A stretch of 64,000 nucleotides of DNA from Calycina herbarum (Eukaryota; Ascomycota; Leotiomycetes; Helotiales; Pezizellaceae), in assembly GCA_001414485.1 (NCBI GenBank), contig LLEY01000196.1:1-64000 (forward strand), read 5' to 3'. The translations under genes and the position numbers were made by a program. The notes below the pieces were generated by a model. The model saw only the letters and a list, made by a program, of their open reading frames with translations, was not told the DNA's origin and did not search any database. Of this stretch, positions 32,958 to 45,280 are shown in pieces. Every line of letters starts with the position of its first letter. Within the stretch, counting starts at the first letter, position 1.

Positions 32958-35307
32958 TATAGTATATAGTAGGAAGCCTTATTCCGAGTATAGGTATTAT
33001 ACTCTACTAATACTTCTTTAACTATTATAGATAATTAATTAATATAACGTAGTATTTCTTTATCTACTAAAGAGTTCTACGAATTCTCTAATAACTATAT
33101 ACTAGTATTATATAGTATTCCTAAATAAATTCTTTTATATATAAGTTAGGAACCTAAAGTTTTCCTTTCTTATACCTGTCTTTATAGTTTTATTCTTCTT
33201 ATTAAATAGTATATATTAATATCCTATTTCTATCCTAGGTTCTTTTCTTCTTAAAGTATCTAAGGTTATTCTTTTTTCTAAGTATTTTAGATTTTGTTTC
33301 TTTAGAGATTAACCTCTTTTAGAACTATAACCTTATAAACTATTAGAGCTAAATCTCTATTCTTAAGAGTTTTTAAGATTATAATCTTCTTATACTCTTT
33401 GTTTCCTTTATACCTAGGTTTTTAGCTAAGAGTATTAGCTTAAGTATTTAATATTCTACTTATATAACGTATAATAATATTAAACTCTAATAATATTTTA
33501 AACTATCTTACTAGTTATCTAGTTATAAGTTCTTTTATTTTTATAAATATTCTTAAATTCTTATAGTTAGATAAAACTATAACTAGATACTTTGCTTTTT
33601 AAAGATATATTCTCTAGTATTCTAAGATTAGTACTATAGTAAGTAATTCTTTATTAAAGATACTATAGTTCTACTATACTAGATTAAATGTTTTAGAGTA
33701 GTATATAACAAGTATAAGCTTCTCTTTATTATTTAGTTATAAGTAGATTATATCTACTACTATGTCTAAGGCGTCTATTTCTACTATACTAGACTTATCT
33801 ATATTGAAATCGTATAAAATAGGTTTTTCTATAAATCTTATCTTAATCTTTTAAAAAGCGTTCTTAGCTTATTTACTCTAAATAAATTTAATAGCTTTCT
33901 TAACTAGTACTAATATTAGTTTAGTAATCTTTATATAGTCTTTAATAAATAGATAGTAGAAGTTTACAAATCTAAGAAAGAACTATATATCTTTTATATT
34001 CTCTAGTAACTTCTAGTTTAGAATATCTTAGATCTTTATTAGATCTATTTCTATTTTCTCTAAACTAAATACTTATTCTAGGAAAAGTGTCTAAGTTACT
34101 CTAAACTTGTATTTCGAAAGTTTAAGATAGAAATCTATCTTAAGTAGTTAATATAGAACTTCTCTTATATATCTTTAATATTTTTCTTCTTTTTCTAAGA
34201 ATATTAGAATATTATCTAGATAATAGATTACTATTACTCTTAGAAGATCTCTTAAAATATTATTATTTTATCTTTAGTATATAGCTAGTATATTATATAG
34301 TCTAAATAGTATAACTATATATTTATAGAGTCTTAATAGTAAGGTAAACACTGTTTTCTATTTATCTTTGACTTTTATTTATATAAGTTTATAAGCGTTT
34401 TATTAATCTAGTTTTATAAATCGTACTATCTTATCTAACTTATCTTATAAGTATTAGCTAGCTAGTAGTAAATAAGCGTTCTTAACTATAGTATAATTTA
34501 CTTCCTAGTAATTAATATATACTCTTCTATCTAGGTTATTCTTTTTCTTAATAATAAGTATATTTAAGGTAATTAGTAACTTAGATTTTCTAATATATCT
34601 CTTCTTAATACCTTCTTTTATATAACTTTCTACTCTCTATAAGCTCTTCTAGTTATATAACCGAAGCTTCTACTTTAAGAGGTAATAACTCTCTTTTAAT
34701 TTAATCTTATAATCCTATAAGTAATATTCTAGTAAGGCTTACAAGTCTTCTAGGTTTTTAAATAAAGCTCTAAATTCTCTATATTATATAGGTATTTTAT
34801 TATTAGCTGTCTTACTAATCTGTAGAAGACTCTAAGCTAGGTGTTCTAGCGTATTAGAAGAGGTAGCGCTAACCTCGTTCTAGTCTTATAGTTATAAATA
34901 CAAACCTATGTATTTATATTAACTAAAGGTTATTATTTAAGCCTTCTAGTTAATATCTAGATTATATTCTTAAATCTATAGTATACTAAGTATTACTTTC
35001 TTACTTCCTATTTTAATAATATCGAATTATATATTTAAGTAGTATTCTTTAATATTAACTTTTATTAGAATAGTTTACTAATTAATAATTCTATTTTAGT
35101 ATATAACGTCTATTCTATTAACTATCTCTAGATAGTATAGCCTTATATCTTTAATTAGAATATTTAGCTTCTTTAGAGCTATTAGAGAAAGGAAATTACC
35201 CGTCGCTCTAGAGTTAATTATAACTTAGAGTTTCTTTCCTCTTATCTTAGCTATTACTATAAGTTGATTTTCTCTAGTAGTAGTATAAATCTCTGGTTTA
35301 ATATAAT

Positions 35308-35477
35308 TATTAGTATAACTTGGTTATAAATCTATCTAGTTATATATACGTATTATATTCTCTGTAACTATTCTAGGTACTCGAAGTACGACTATTTATA
35401 CTTGTGCTAGCGTGGTACTAGCGTGCTAGTCACGTGGATAGATATGAGTCAGAGGCTTATTCACCTATATAACGACA
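35308..35477 (-). repeat. LTR of Copia D (left)
   Basis: 170 bp, starting TATTAGTATAAC (TG changed to TA) and ending AACGACA. It is nearly identical to the copy at 54291 and includes a CGTGCTAGTCACGTGGATAG stretch that kept its CA/TG. Confidence 0.9.
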
Positions 35478-38400
35478 CTAGCAACTTCCTAAAAGGTAGT
35501 AGTTATCTATAATAAGAGCGTAGTACTTAAATCGGTTATATTAATCTATCTATAATCTAACTAATTAAAATCCTCTCTTCGTATCTCTAACTAATAAGAG
35601 CGCTCTATCTAGCGTCTTATTCTAGTAACAAATTCCCTTTACTTCTACTACTACTACCGTTGTTAATATCTCTTATAACTACTTCGTCTCTCTTAACCTA
35701 TTCCGTGACTTTAATAGTAATCTTATTCGTATTAATTAGCTAAGTCAAAGTATTATAAGCTGTAGCTTTAGTTATAGCGTCTATAGGATTACTATCTCTA
35801 TTGATCTATTTAACTTCTAATATTTCACGTCTTTTATAAGCTTGTCTTAGATATATAATATCGATTATTAAACGCTTCTCCTTAGTAGTACCAAGCTTTA
35901 CTAGATACTTGTAAACATCTTTAGAGTCGGTGTAAATAATAAGTGGAATCTTAATCTTAAGCATCGATTCTATTATAGATTTAATAACTCCTATTATATC
36001 GAAACCGTTACTTAAAGTATATAATTCAGCTACTAGAATACTTCTAGTAACTCTCTTATACTTAGTAGAGGACTAATAGACGATATTACTATTATTAGCA
36101 GCGTCGGCTAATATAATTATATATCTAATCTAAGAAGTATAATCGTTGTTATTTATAAAAGAGGAATTAGTAAAAAGTATAAGCTTAAGTAAGGAATAAT
36201 CTAAAGTAATAAACTTAAGTCTATGCTCTATATTCTCTATTTACTACTATAGAACCTTGTTTAAAGCTTCAACGTCTTTTAGAAGTAGATTAGTCGACTA
36301 GGTAGTAAAAGACAGTATAAAGGCTGCTTCTAGTTATAATATAGTTATAAGGTAGGCTTCTTAAGCTCGCTATATAATAAATTAATCTCTTATAGTAACG
36401 TTATAGCGTATATCCTCGTAAGAGCTCTTTAATTCGATCGATTCGGTGCTTACTAGCTTAAGGTCCTTAGTATAATCCTAGGTTAAAAGTATCGATCTGT
36501 CTTTCTAGTATATAATAATACTACTATTAAATTTCAAAGTGTAATCGACTGTAAGCTCTTCTCTTTCCTTAGCGTCGAACTTAGCTTCCTTTCTCTTAGT
36601 ATCTTCTTCCTTAATAAAAGTACTATCTTCTAAGATAAGTATATTATTAGTTTATAATCTAATAATTCTAAAGTATCTAGTTTTATTTACTAATAGTAGA
36701 TAAGGATCGAATATTAATTAGGTTATTCTAAGGAATTTAAGAAGGAATTTATAGTAAGTAGCGAACTAGTGTAATCCGGCTTCTAGAATACTATATAATA
36801 GTAGTAATATCTCGATTAATAATCTAATCTATTCTAGTATATCCTTTAGTAGTTATACGAACTTTCGACGGTGTAGTTATAGCTTACTCTTAGACTAAGT
36901 ATATACTTAGATAATATTATATAAAAGAAGGTCGAGATATAGATATAAAGCTATAATAATAAGAATAATTCTTATACTTATATATTAAATCGTAGGTAAC
37001 TAAGTAAGTACTATCTTCTTAGCTAAATCGTTCTATATATATACTATAAATCGTGACTTTTCGAAGGCTTTATCTATACTATAGAATTTAACTTAGTTGA
37101 TAAATTATAAATTAAAAAGATTAGCACTATCTAGTAACTTATCTAGAGTAATAAACTTTATTACACCTCTTTTAATTAATCTATTAATCTCTAGTCTATA
37201 GGAATTAGCGTAATTTATATAAACCGTACTATTAATTAATATAAATATCTTGATATTAAAGTCTCTAAAATCGTTAAATTACTAGTAATCTTAAGAAATA
37301 CTATATATATTAACAACGTATACTTCAGCTTCTTCTTCTTTAGCTAGCTTCTTTTAAGATCTTCTACATCCTCTCTTTAGTAGTAATTCTACAAGTTTTT
37401 CTCCTAGATCGGTATCCTAGTCTTAACCCTAGTCTTAACTATTACTTTATAATATTTCTAGAATTAAAGGCTCTAGCTCTTCGATAATTTCACTAAATCG
37501 AGGCTTTACTACTATAGATCGGAATCTTATACTACTATTTAGTATAATAATAACATTCTTATTTTCAATACTTAAAAGCTAATATAGTTCTATCTATTTA
37601 CTCTTCTTATTTAGTATCTCTCTCTAGACCTATACGTTAGATCTAAGAGGTGTATTCTTTAGGTTATTTAATAGTCTATTATAAGTATTAAGAGCGTTAT
37701 TAACTTGTCTCTTAGTATAGTACTTCGTAACTTCCTAAGAAGCTCGCTTAACTATATTAGCTCGTCTAATATTATTAGAAGAAGAGGCGTTCTATTAAGT
37801 TATTTAAGAGTAAGCTCTAAATACTAGTATAGTAGGAACTAATCTATTTAGTCTAGCTATGTCGTTAATAGTCTTAAATACTATCTAAAGAGCTGTCTCT
37901 TTTATAAGATCTAGACAGTCTTTATATATTACTTAATATACTCGTCGTACTAGTCTATAGTATTATTCGACGATTCCGACTAATTAGTATACTTCTACTA
38001 GAATACTTTCTACTATACTTCCCGCGGCTCTTATATATTCGTTGAATTCCTTACTTATAAAGTTAGTTCTAGTATCTATAGTAATAATATCTAGAGGTTC
38101 TAAATAGACGTCTATCTAGTATTCCTTTAACTTATCCTAGACGTGCTTTACCTTTATAGTCTTTAACTATCTACTAGCTTAAAAGCGAGTAGCTTCGTCT
38201 ATAATATATAGAACTGCTTCTTCGTCTATAAAGAATATATCGACGTATATCTAAAAGTTAAATATAATATTATTATATAAAGTAAATCGAAAGCGTTCTA
38301 GAGACTTTCTATACTTCTAGTATAGCTTATAGTACTTTATAAGATGCTATAGAATGTCGATATTAACGTCGTAGCTAGTATACTTAAGAAGTGTCTATAA

Positions 38401-38989
38401 TTTTAGTATAAATAGATGTCCGAATCGCTTATATAAATAGTATAACTCTTACTTGCTTAAAAGATAAGAAAACTCTTAAATTATAGTAGATAAAGTATTA
38501 TTCTATATTATAAAAGGATAACTGAATAGTTATACAACTGAGACTTTATATCTATCACTTATTATAAGAGTATTACTAAGGTTATTAAATATAACTTCTA
38601 GTATATCTATGTTATTAAGACAAAGTAGGAATAGCGTATCTATATATAGTACGTAGAATTCGATTAAACTAATTAGTATATCTATAAATATTAAGCTAAT
38701 TAAAGTGTCTATTCTAACGCCGAATTTAATATTAATCTTCTAGCTATTATAAATAGAGGTCTTTTCAATAGTATTAAATATAAGATACTAGTCGTAACCG
38801 ATAGTAGACTTCTTTATAGCTCTTATATCGATTATAATACTAAAGAACTTATTATATAATATCTCTTAGTACTAGGAACTGAAGTTAAGATTTCTCTATA
38901 TAGAAGTAGTAGTAATCTACTACTAGCGTGTTCGTATACGGAGCTAGTTAAGTTATCTATAATATATTAAGCTTCTAAGATAACGATCT

Positions 38990-39624
38990 TGTTGCTGGAA
39001 TCGCTTAGAATCAGTAACACGTGATCTAGAACATTCTAGAATTGTAAATTTATATATAAATACATCCTTTCTCTTCCTCTATTTAAGAGGTTTAAGATAT
39101 AATTCAAAAGCATTTTTGTAATATAGTAGTAATACTCGGTTCTATACAAAGTTCTTACAGACTGTATAGTAAGAGAGCTGTAAATACTATATTCTCTCGC
39201 AGATCTGGATAAGACTAGAATAGCTAGGCAACCTACGTAATCAAAGCATCTGTATATATAAGGAGTCGGTCTCCTTATAAAACAAAAACCGAAGGAGTCG
39301 GTCTCCTTATAAAATAAGAACCGGAGGAACATCCTACCTCTCTAAATACTCGGGTGAAAGACGTATAGTTTACTTATATACCTATGGTTTTCCTCTTCTA
39401 TTAGAGGTCCACTGGAATTTAGAAGAAGGGTTTTTTACTCTAGGGTATCTATCCCTATATACTGATTCAGAGTATATACTGATTCAGAGAGAGTGTTGCT
39501 GGAATCGCTTAGAATCAGTAACACGTGATCTAGAACATTCTAGAATTGTAAATTTATATATAAATACATCTTTTCTCTTCCTCTATTTAAGAGGTTTAAG
39601 ATATAATAAAAGCATTTTTTCATA
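38990..39624. mobile_element. TRIM-like miniature LTR retrotransposon (635 bp)
   Basis: Two 131-bp direct terminal repeats (38990-39120 and 39494-39624) both start TGTTGCTGGAATCGCTTAG. They flank a 373-bp interior with no retroviral coding capacity. A perfect 5-bp duplication GATCT lies at 38985-38989 and 39625-39629. A purine tract (CAGAGAGAG) precedes the right repeat, as a polypurine tract should. The interior has a 32-bp tandem duplication (39261-39324) and a doubled TATACTGATTCAGAG. CA and TG dinucleotides are frequent, unlike the surroundings, so it is hardly touched by RIP. A 98-codon open frame on the minus strand spans repeat and interior and is probably fortuitous. Its helper is presumably an autonomous Copia. 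Confidence 0.85.
39261..39324. repeat. 32-bp tandem duplication inside the TRIM
   Basis: Two adjacent units beginning AGGAGTCGGTCTCCTTATAA, differing at a few positions. Each unit contains GGAG...CTCC, capable of a small hairpin. Confidence 0.8.
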
Positions 39625-39959
39625 GATCTCTCTATACTTAGTAATATAATTCTTAATAATATCGTCTATATCGTCTTTAATAATTATTATAGTAATCTCT
39701 TTAAATATATCCTTATCTAGCTTAGTACCTTCGTATTCTATAAGATACTATCTATATCTATAATAAGAAAGGAGCTTTCCGTATTTCTTAGTATATCTAG
39801 ACTTCTACTTATTCTTCTATTTATTCTAACTTAGCTTAGAGTAATTCATAGACTAATAATTAGGTTTTATATATATTCTATACTTTAAATTAGATAAGAC
39901 ATTTGCTAGTTAAGTATTCGTATTTAATATACTTAGTATAGACTGATTTACAGATCTAC

Positions 39960-40201
39960 TATTAAGAGTTACACCCGTGGAATAAGTCTCGGAGTACTCC
40001 AGCGACGCATTCACGTGACCTCGCTTGGCAACGCATGGACGTAACAGAACCTTCGAGAGTACCCTTAGCAGAACCCTCTAGAAAGAGCTAACTAAGTATA
40101 TAAGTTAGTAAGAACTCTAGCTTAGAAAGAATAATCGAATCTTTTTATATATAGACAGCCTCTATAGTTTAATTCATTAGCACTTGCTATAAGCTCTAAT
40201 A
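39960..40201 (+). repeat. 5' LTR of Gypsy C
   Basis: 242 bp, TATTAAGAGTTACACCC to CTCTAATA. It is less mutated than the 3' copy at 51887 (CACCCGTGG versus CATCCGTAG), so the two LTRs were RIPed unequally. Confidence 0.9.
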
Positions 40202-43200
40202 TTAGATTTAATTTAAAAACAACAGGCCTTTATAGTAATACTAGAACATATTAGGCTATTTTAGTAATACTAGAATATATTAGGCCTTTATAGTAATACT
40301 AGAACTTATAAGCTATTTTATAGTATTAATAGAACTTATAGATAATAGGAGAACTATAAGAAGACGGTATACTAAATCAGCTACCTACCTAGTTTCTATA
40401 GTATGTTTAAGAGTAGTAGAATCAGTTAATATCTATCTAAGAGAACGATTGTCTACAGATTATAAACAAGTAAAAGAAGGATAAGGAAGCTCGCTTATAG
40501 ATAGTCTATAATAATAATAAACCTAGGAAATCTCTTCCTCTGTTACTAGAATTCTACGGAGACTCGGATAAGCTAGAAGCTTAGTTATAATAAGCACGAG
40601 CTAAAATCGAAGTCGACTACTATAGATATACTAAATATATTAAGTTTTAGGTACTTAATAGATCCTTATAGAGTAAGGCGCTCCGTAGAATAGAAGTATA
40701 GGTACGGGAACTGGGTAAGCTAGAGCTAGCTAATAGTAGTAATTTCTTAGATTAAGTAGAGTTTATATTTAAAGACCTATAAGCTAAGGAAAGAGTATAA
40801 CGAAAGCTAGAATCCTTCTACTAGGGCTTAAGACTATTCCTAGAGGTCTTTACAGAATAGCAAGCCCTACTTATAGAGTCTAGAGAAGGATCTTAGCTAG
40901 ATAACGTAAAGAAAGTGTTTCTTAACCGAATCCTTAGTAACGAGTTAGTTAAGATAATAATTACAGTTCCTTCTTAACCTAACTTCGAGTCTTACTACTC
41001 TATTATTAAAGAAACAGACGACTGCTTAAGAGCTTATAAAGCTCGAATATTAAGATCTAAGGCCTAGACTCTCCTAGAAATACTATAGACCTCTTAGAAA
41101 CGTTCGACAGATACTATATAGTAGGTAATAAGTGGTAATATCGCTAACAGACCGAAAGTCACTTATAAGGCATCTGTAGAGAGCATAGATTAGGAACCGG
41201 CACCTACTAAAGTCTTAATAACTAGTACTAAGCGTGCTAAATAGGTGTCCTAGAAAGAACGAAGCAACCGTGCTTATACTAGTCGCTGTCTTCGCTATAA
41301 AGCTACTAGTTATTTTGTTTAAGAATATCTATATAGACTACTAAGGCGACCTATAACAGCGGATTCGGTCTATAAATAGAAGGCAGAGGTTAAGGAGGTA
41401 GCGCTAGAATTAGAAGAAGAAGACAGTGATGTCTTCTCGGATTCGGAAAACTAGTAGCTCCTATTAGAAAGCGTAGGCAGAGGCGACAAAGAGAGTTGTT
41501 AGTAATAGATACTTAGAGACATTTTAAGTAGGAATATATAGACGAAAAACCTCTTCTTATATCAGCTTTAGTAAATAGAGTAGCTACTTTATAAGCCTTA
41601 GTAAATTTAGAGTGTTTAGTCTATAGAATTATTTTAGACTATTTTATCCGTCGTTATTAGCTCTCTTACGTATAAATTATACTAAGGCATTTATAGTTAG
41701 TAGAAGGAGTATTAGAGGATACTATATCCTAAGTAGTATCTTTTAGTATAGATATTAGAGACTACTAGCAGAAACGGGTTTATACTTATATAGTCTCTAA
41801 GATCGAGAGCTATAAAATAATTCTAGGAAAATCTTAGTTAAGGAAAGAGCGAGCTTTACTTAACACTATTAAGAGATGCTTACTCTTCTAAGACTCTAGG
41901 TTAGAAGTTTATAGTAAGCTAGAAAAGTCTTACTCTTATAAGTAAGTAAGCGCGGCCGTCTTCTACTTTCTTATAGATTATAAACATAAGCTATAAGTTT
42001 TCTTAGCTAGCCTTACGAACATTAGTAAAGCGTTAGTAGAGAAGAAGTATATAGACCTACGGACAAAGCTGCCTAGTTAGATTAGTCTAGAATTCTACCT
42101 AGCTTTTAATAGAAAAGAAGTAAATAAGTTACTAGTATACTAATAAGGAATTGATTATAGTATTAAGCTTTTATAAACGGACAGCGGATCTAAGGAGATA
42201 GTCTTATAGAGGCTACTCTATAATATGTTATAAGACGAGCTATTAGTGCTCTATAAAACCCTAATAGAGCTACTAGACAAGGAATTTATTCGAGTAAGCA
42301 ACTCTCTAGCAGCTACGCTAGTACTCTTTATATAGAAGCTAGGAGAGGGCCTACAGTTCTATTATAACTACTAGGTACTAAATAAGTTAACCTATAAGGA
42401 CTGCTATCTATTACTCTTAATCTAAGAGATACTTAACTAGATTAGAAAAGTAAAGTAGTTTATAAAAATAGATGTTATTACTATGTTTTATAAGATACGA
42501 ATTAAGAAGAGAGACAAGTGGAAAACGGCTTTCTAGACACGCTTTAGGCTTTTTAAATAGCTTATTACCCTTTTTAAGCTTATAAATACTTCTAGTACTT
42601 TCTAGCGGTATATTAATTATATGCTTTAAGAGTTCTTAGACGACTTTGTCTTAGTATATGTCGACGATGTCTTAGTCTTTATAGATAGTACTTATAACTA
42701 GTACTATAAGTATATCTATAAAGTAATATAAAGGCTTTAAGATACTAGGCTATAGCTTAATATTAATAAGTACGAATTTGAAGTATAGTCTACAAAGTAT
42801 CTTAGGTTTATTATAGAAGTAGGGAAAGGTTTATAGATAGACCTAGCTAAAATATAAGCTATTATAGATTAGAAAGCACTAATAATAGTAAAAGGCGTTC
42901 TTAGCTTTCTAGGATTTACGAATTTCTATCGACGGTTTATTAAGGACTTTTTACAGATTATAGCTCCTCTTTATAGACTCGTTAAAAAGGATATATCCTT
43001 CTAATAGATAGACGAAGCGAATAGAGCCTTTGAACAGTTAAAGCAGGCCTTTATAGAGGCCCTAGTACTAGCTTAGTTTAACCTAGATTACGAGACAGTT
43101 CTAGAGACAGACTTCTCTAGATATTACTTAGAAGGCGTGCTCTCTTAAGTAAAGAATAGCGTCTTACGGCCCGTAGCCTTCTTCTTAAAGAAACACGTAC

Positions 43201-44175
43201 CTACTAAATATAATTACCTAATATATAACAAAGAGTTATTAGCTATTATTCGTTGTCTTAAGGAATAGGAAGCGGAGTTAAAAAGTATTAGGTAGTTTAT
43301 AATACTTATAGATTATAAGAATCTTAAGTACTTTATAACAGTCTATAAACTGTCTAAAAGATAAATATAGTAGTAGTTAATACTTAGCAAGTTTAACCTA
43401 ATAATCTAATACTACCTAGGTAAAGAGAGAGGACTACTAGATATATTAATAAGAAGGGACTAGGACTTTCTAGAGAAGGGAGATAAACGTCTTAATTATA
43501 GAATAGTATAATTAATTCTAGACAGAATGATTTAAGGAAATACTATATAGCTAGCACTAGTATTAATAAATAGGAGGAATTAAGTAAGCGATATAGCGAC
43601 GTAGTAAGCGTTTATAGACTAACTACGGAACCTCTAAGAAGAGAGAAAGGTATAGGATAAGGACTTTAATCGTCTTATAGATACTGTCTACTAAGGAGAT
43701 AGGGTGTTTCTAGTAGACCTCGCTTCTCTAGTCAAAGTCTCTATCTCTAACTGCTTAGTTAATAAGAACGGTGATTTATAGTTTAGAGGTAGACTATAGG
43801 TCCTCGACTATAAGCTGCTACGAACTATAATTATATAGGAACTCTATGATTCTACACTTATAAGCTATCCTAGTAAGAACGGGACAATTATAATAGTCTT
43901 AAGAGAGTTCTTCTAGCTAAACCTATAGACTATAGTTAAGCAGTTTGTCTATAACTATAGAGTTTATAGACGTACTTAGATCTAGAGAGATTGTAAATAA
44001 GGCCTGCTTCGTTCTTTACTAATTCCTAAGTAGCAATAGTAGGAGATCTCTATTAACTTTATTAGACTACTACCTATAAGTAAAGGCTCTAATATAATAG
44101 CAGTATTCACGGACCGTTTAGGTAAAGAGGTGCTTCTTACAGCCTATAACTCGACTATATTATCAGAGGAATTTG

Positions 44176-44630
44176 TATAACGAAACTCAAACGAACTAAA
44201 CAAAGGTGACTAAGTCTCGAAGGTTAGTATATAGATAAGAAGTATAGACACGATAGATTGTTCACTTAGAAGTAAACTCGTTACTTATATCAAAGATATT
44301 AAATAAGATAATAAGATTAATAACTAAATTTAAGTACAAAGCTCCTAACTAATAGCAGACGTGCCAGTCCTATATAGAGCCTTCGTATCCCCTAGCCGCT
44401 ATAGTCGATCTGTCCAACTATAGCCGACATAGTCGACTCGTCGGCTATGTCGCTTACCCTTCCTAGTCACGTAATTACAACCAACTTCTAATAGTAAGAT
44501 CCTAGAACTCTTAAATATTCTTCTATATTATAGATTCCCTCTTATATTACCTTCTATTTCCTAGACGTTATACCTTATCCTATTAGAGCGCTGTCTAGAC
44601 TACTTATTACGTAAAACGTAATTTATAATA
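44176..44630 (-). repeat. LTR of Gypsy B2 (3' LTR)
   Basis: 455 bp, same length as its partner at 50480. It contains the GC-richer palindromic stretch AGTCGATCTGTCC..ACTATAGCCGACATAGTCGAC that is also in the partner. Confidence 0.9.
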
Positions 44631-44799
44631 CTATCCCCTTCTTAGACTAGCGTGTCCCTATACTTAAGTATAGCCTAAGAAATATCGTTAAAGAGCTGTC
44701 GGCTCTTCTAGTTTTAATATAAATACTACTTATACTTTCAAATATAAACACTAGATTAAACTTATAAAGCATATTAATAAATCTAGTAAAGAGATAGCT

Positions 44800-45280
44800 C
44801 CTTATACTCGATATAAACGTTCTAGGCGAAGATGTATAGCTATAGCTTCAACCTTAGAGGTTAATAAATACTCCGAGTATATAAGGTAGAAGAAATCCTA
44901 CAACGTTAAGTCGCAAAACCGAATACTCTTACTTTCCGACTAGTTCTTAATTAACCAGCAACGACGAAAACTAAGAGACGAAGAAGAACGGGCCTAGTAG
45001 TCTTAATAGGAAGCGGCTACTAAGGTTCTTCGTTTACGAAAACTTTAGCACTAACTCGACAAGCGAGAATAGCAGCTAATCTAGTCTAGTTTAAACTCTA
45101 TAGCTAAGCTAGAGGAGAAAGAGGAGGAAGAGAGAAAAAACAGGGAAAGACAGAAAGAGAAGGAGTATAGAGAGGAAGAGGCTGCTAAGCTAGCCGCCTT
45201 TCCTACCTCCGACCCCGCCCTCGAACTATCTCTCGACCCTGCCTTTCTAAACTCCTTTCCTCCTAATTATAAGATATAAG
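44800..45280 (+). pseudogene. Opposite-strand Cys-rich/coiled-coil ORF of Gypsy B2 (degraded)
   Basis: Reads left to right, against gag-pol, between the 3' LTR and integrase. Visible parts are YTRYKRSRRRCIAIAST, NKYSEYI, a KSYNVKSQNRILLLSD core, and a long charged helix (REQQLI-like, then KLEEKEEEERKNRERQKEKE) followed by a Pro/Ser/Leu-rich end (FPTSDPALELSLDPAFL). Tyr occurs at positions where Cys pairs are expected and TAG replaces CAG, so it once encoded a Cys-rich, coiled-coil protein. The copy in B1 aligns at the same position. Its role in the element's life cycle is unknown. Confidence 0.55.

Noticed and set aside
39036..39332. 98-codon minus-strand frame inside the TRIM
   Set aside because: It crosses from LTR to interior and is made partly of the tandem duplication; there is no retroelement protein similarity.
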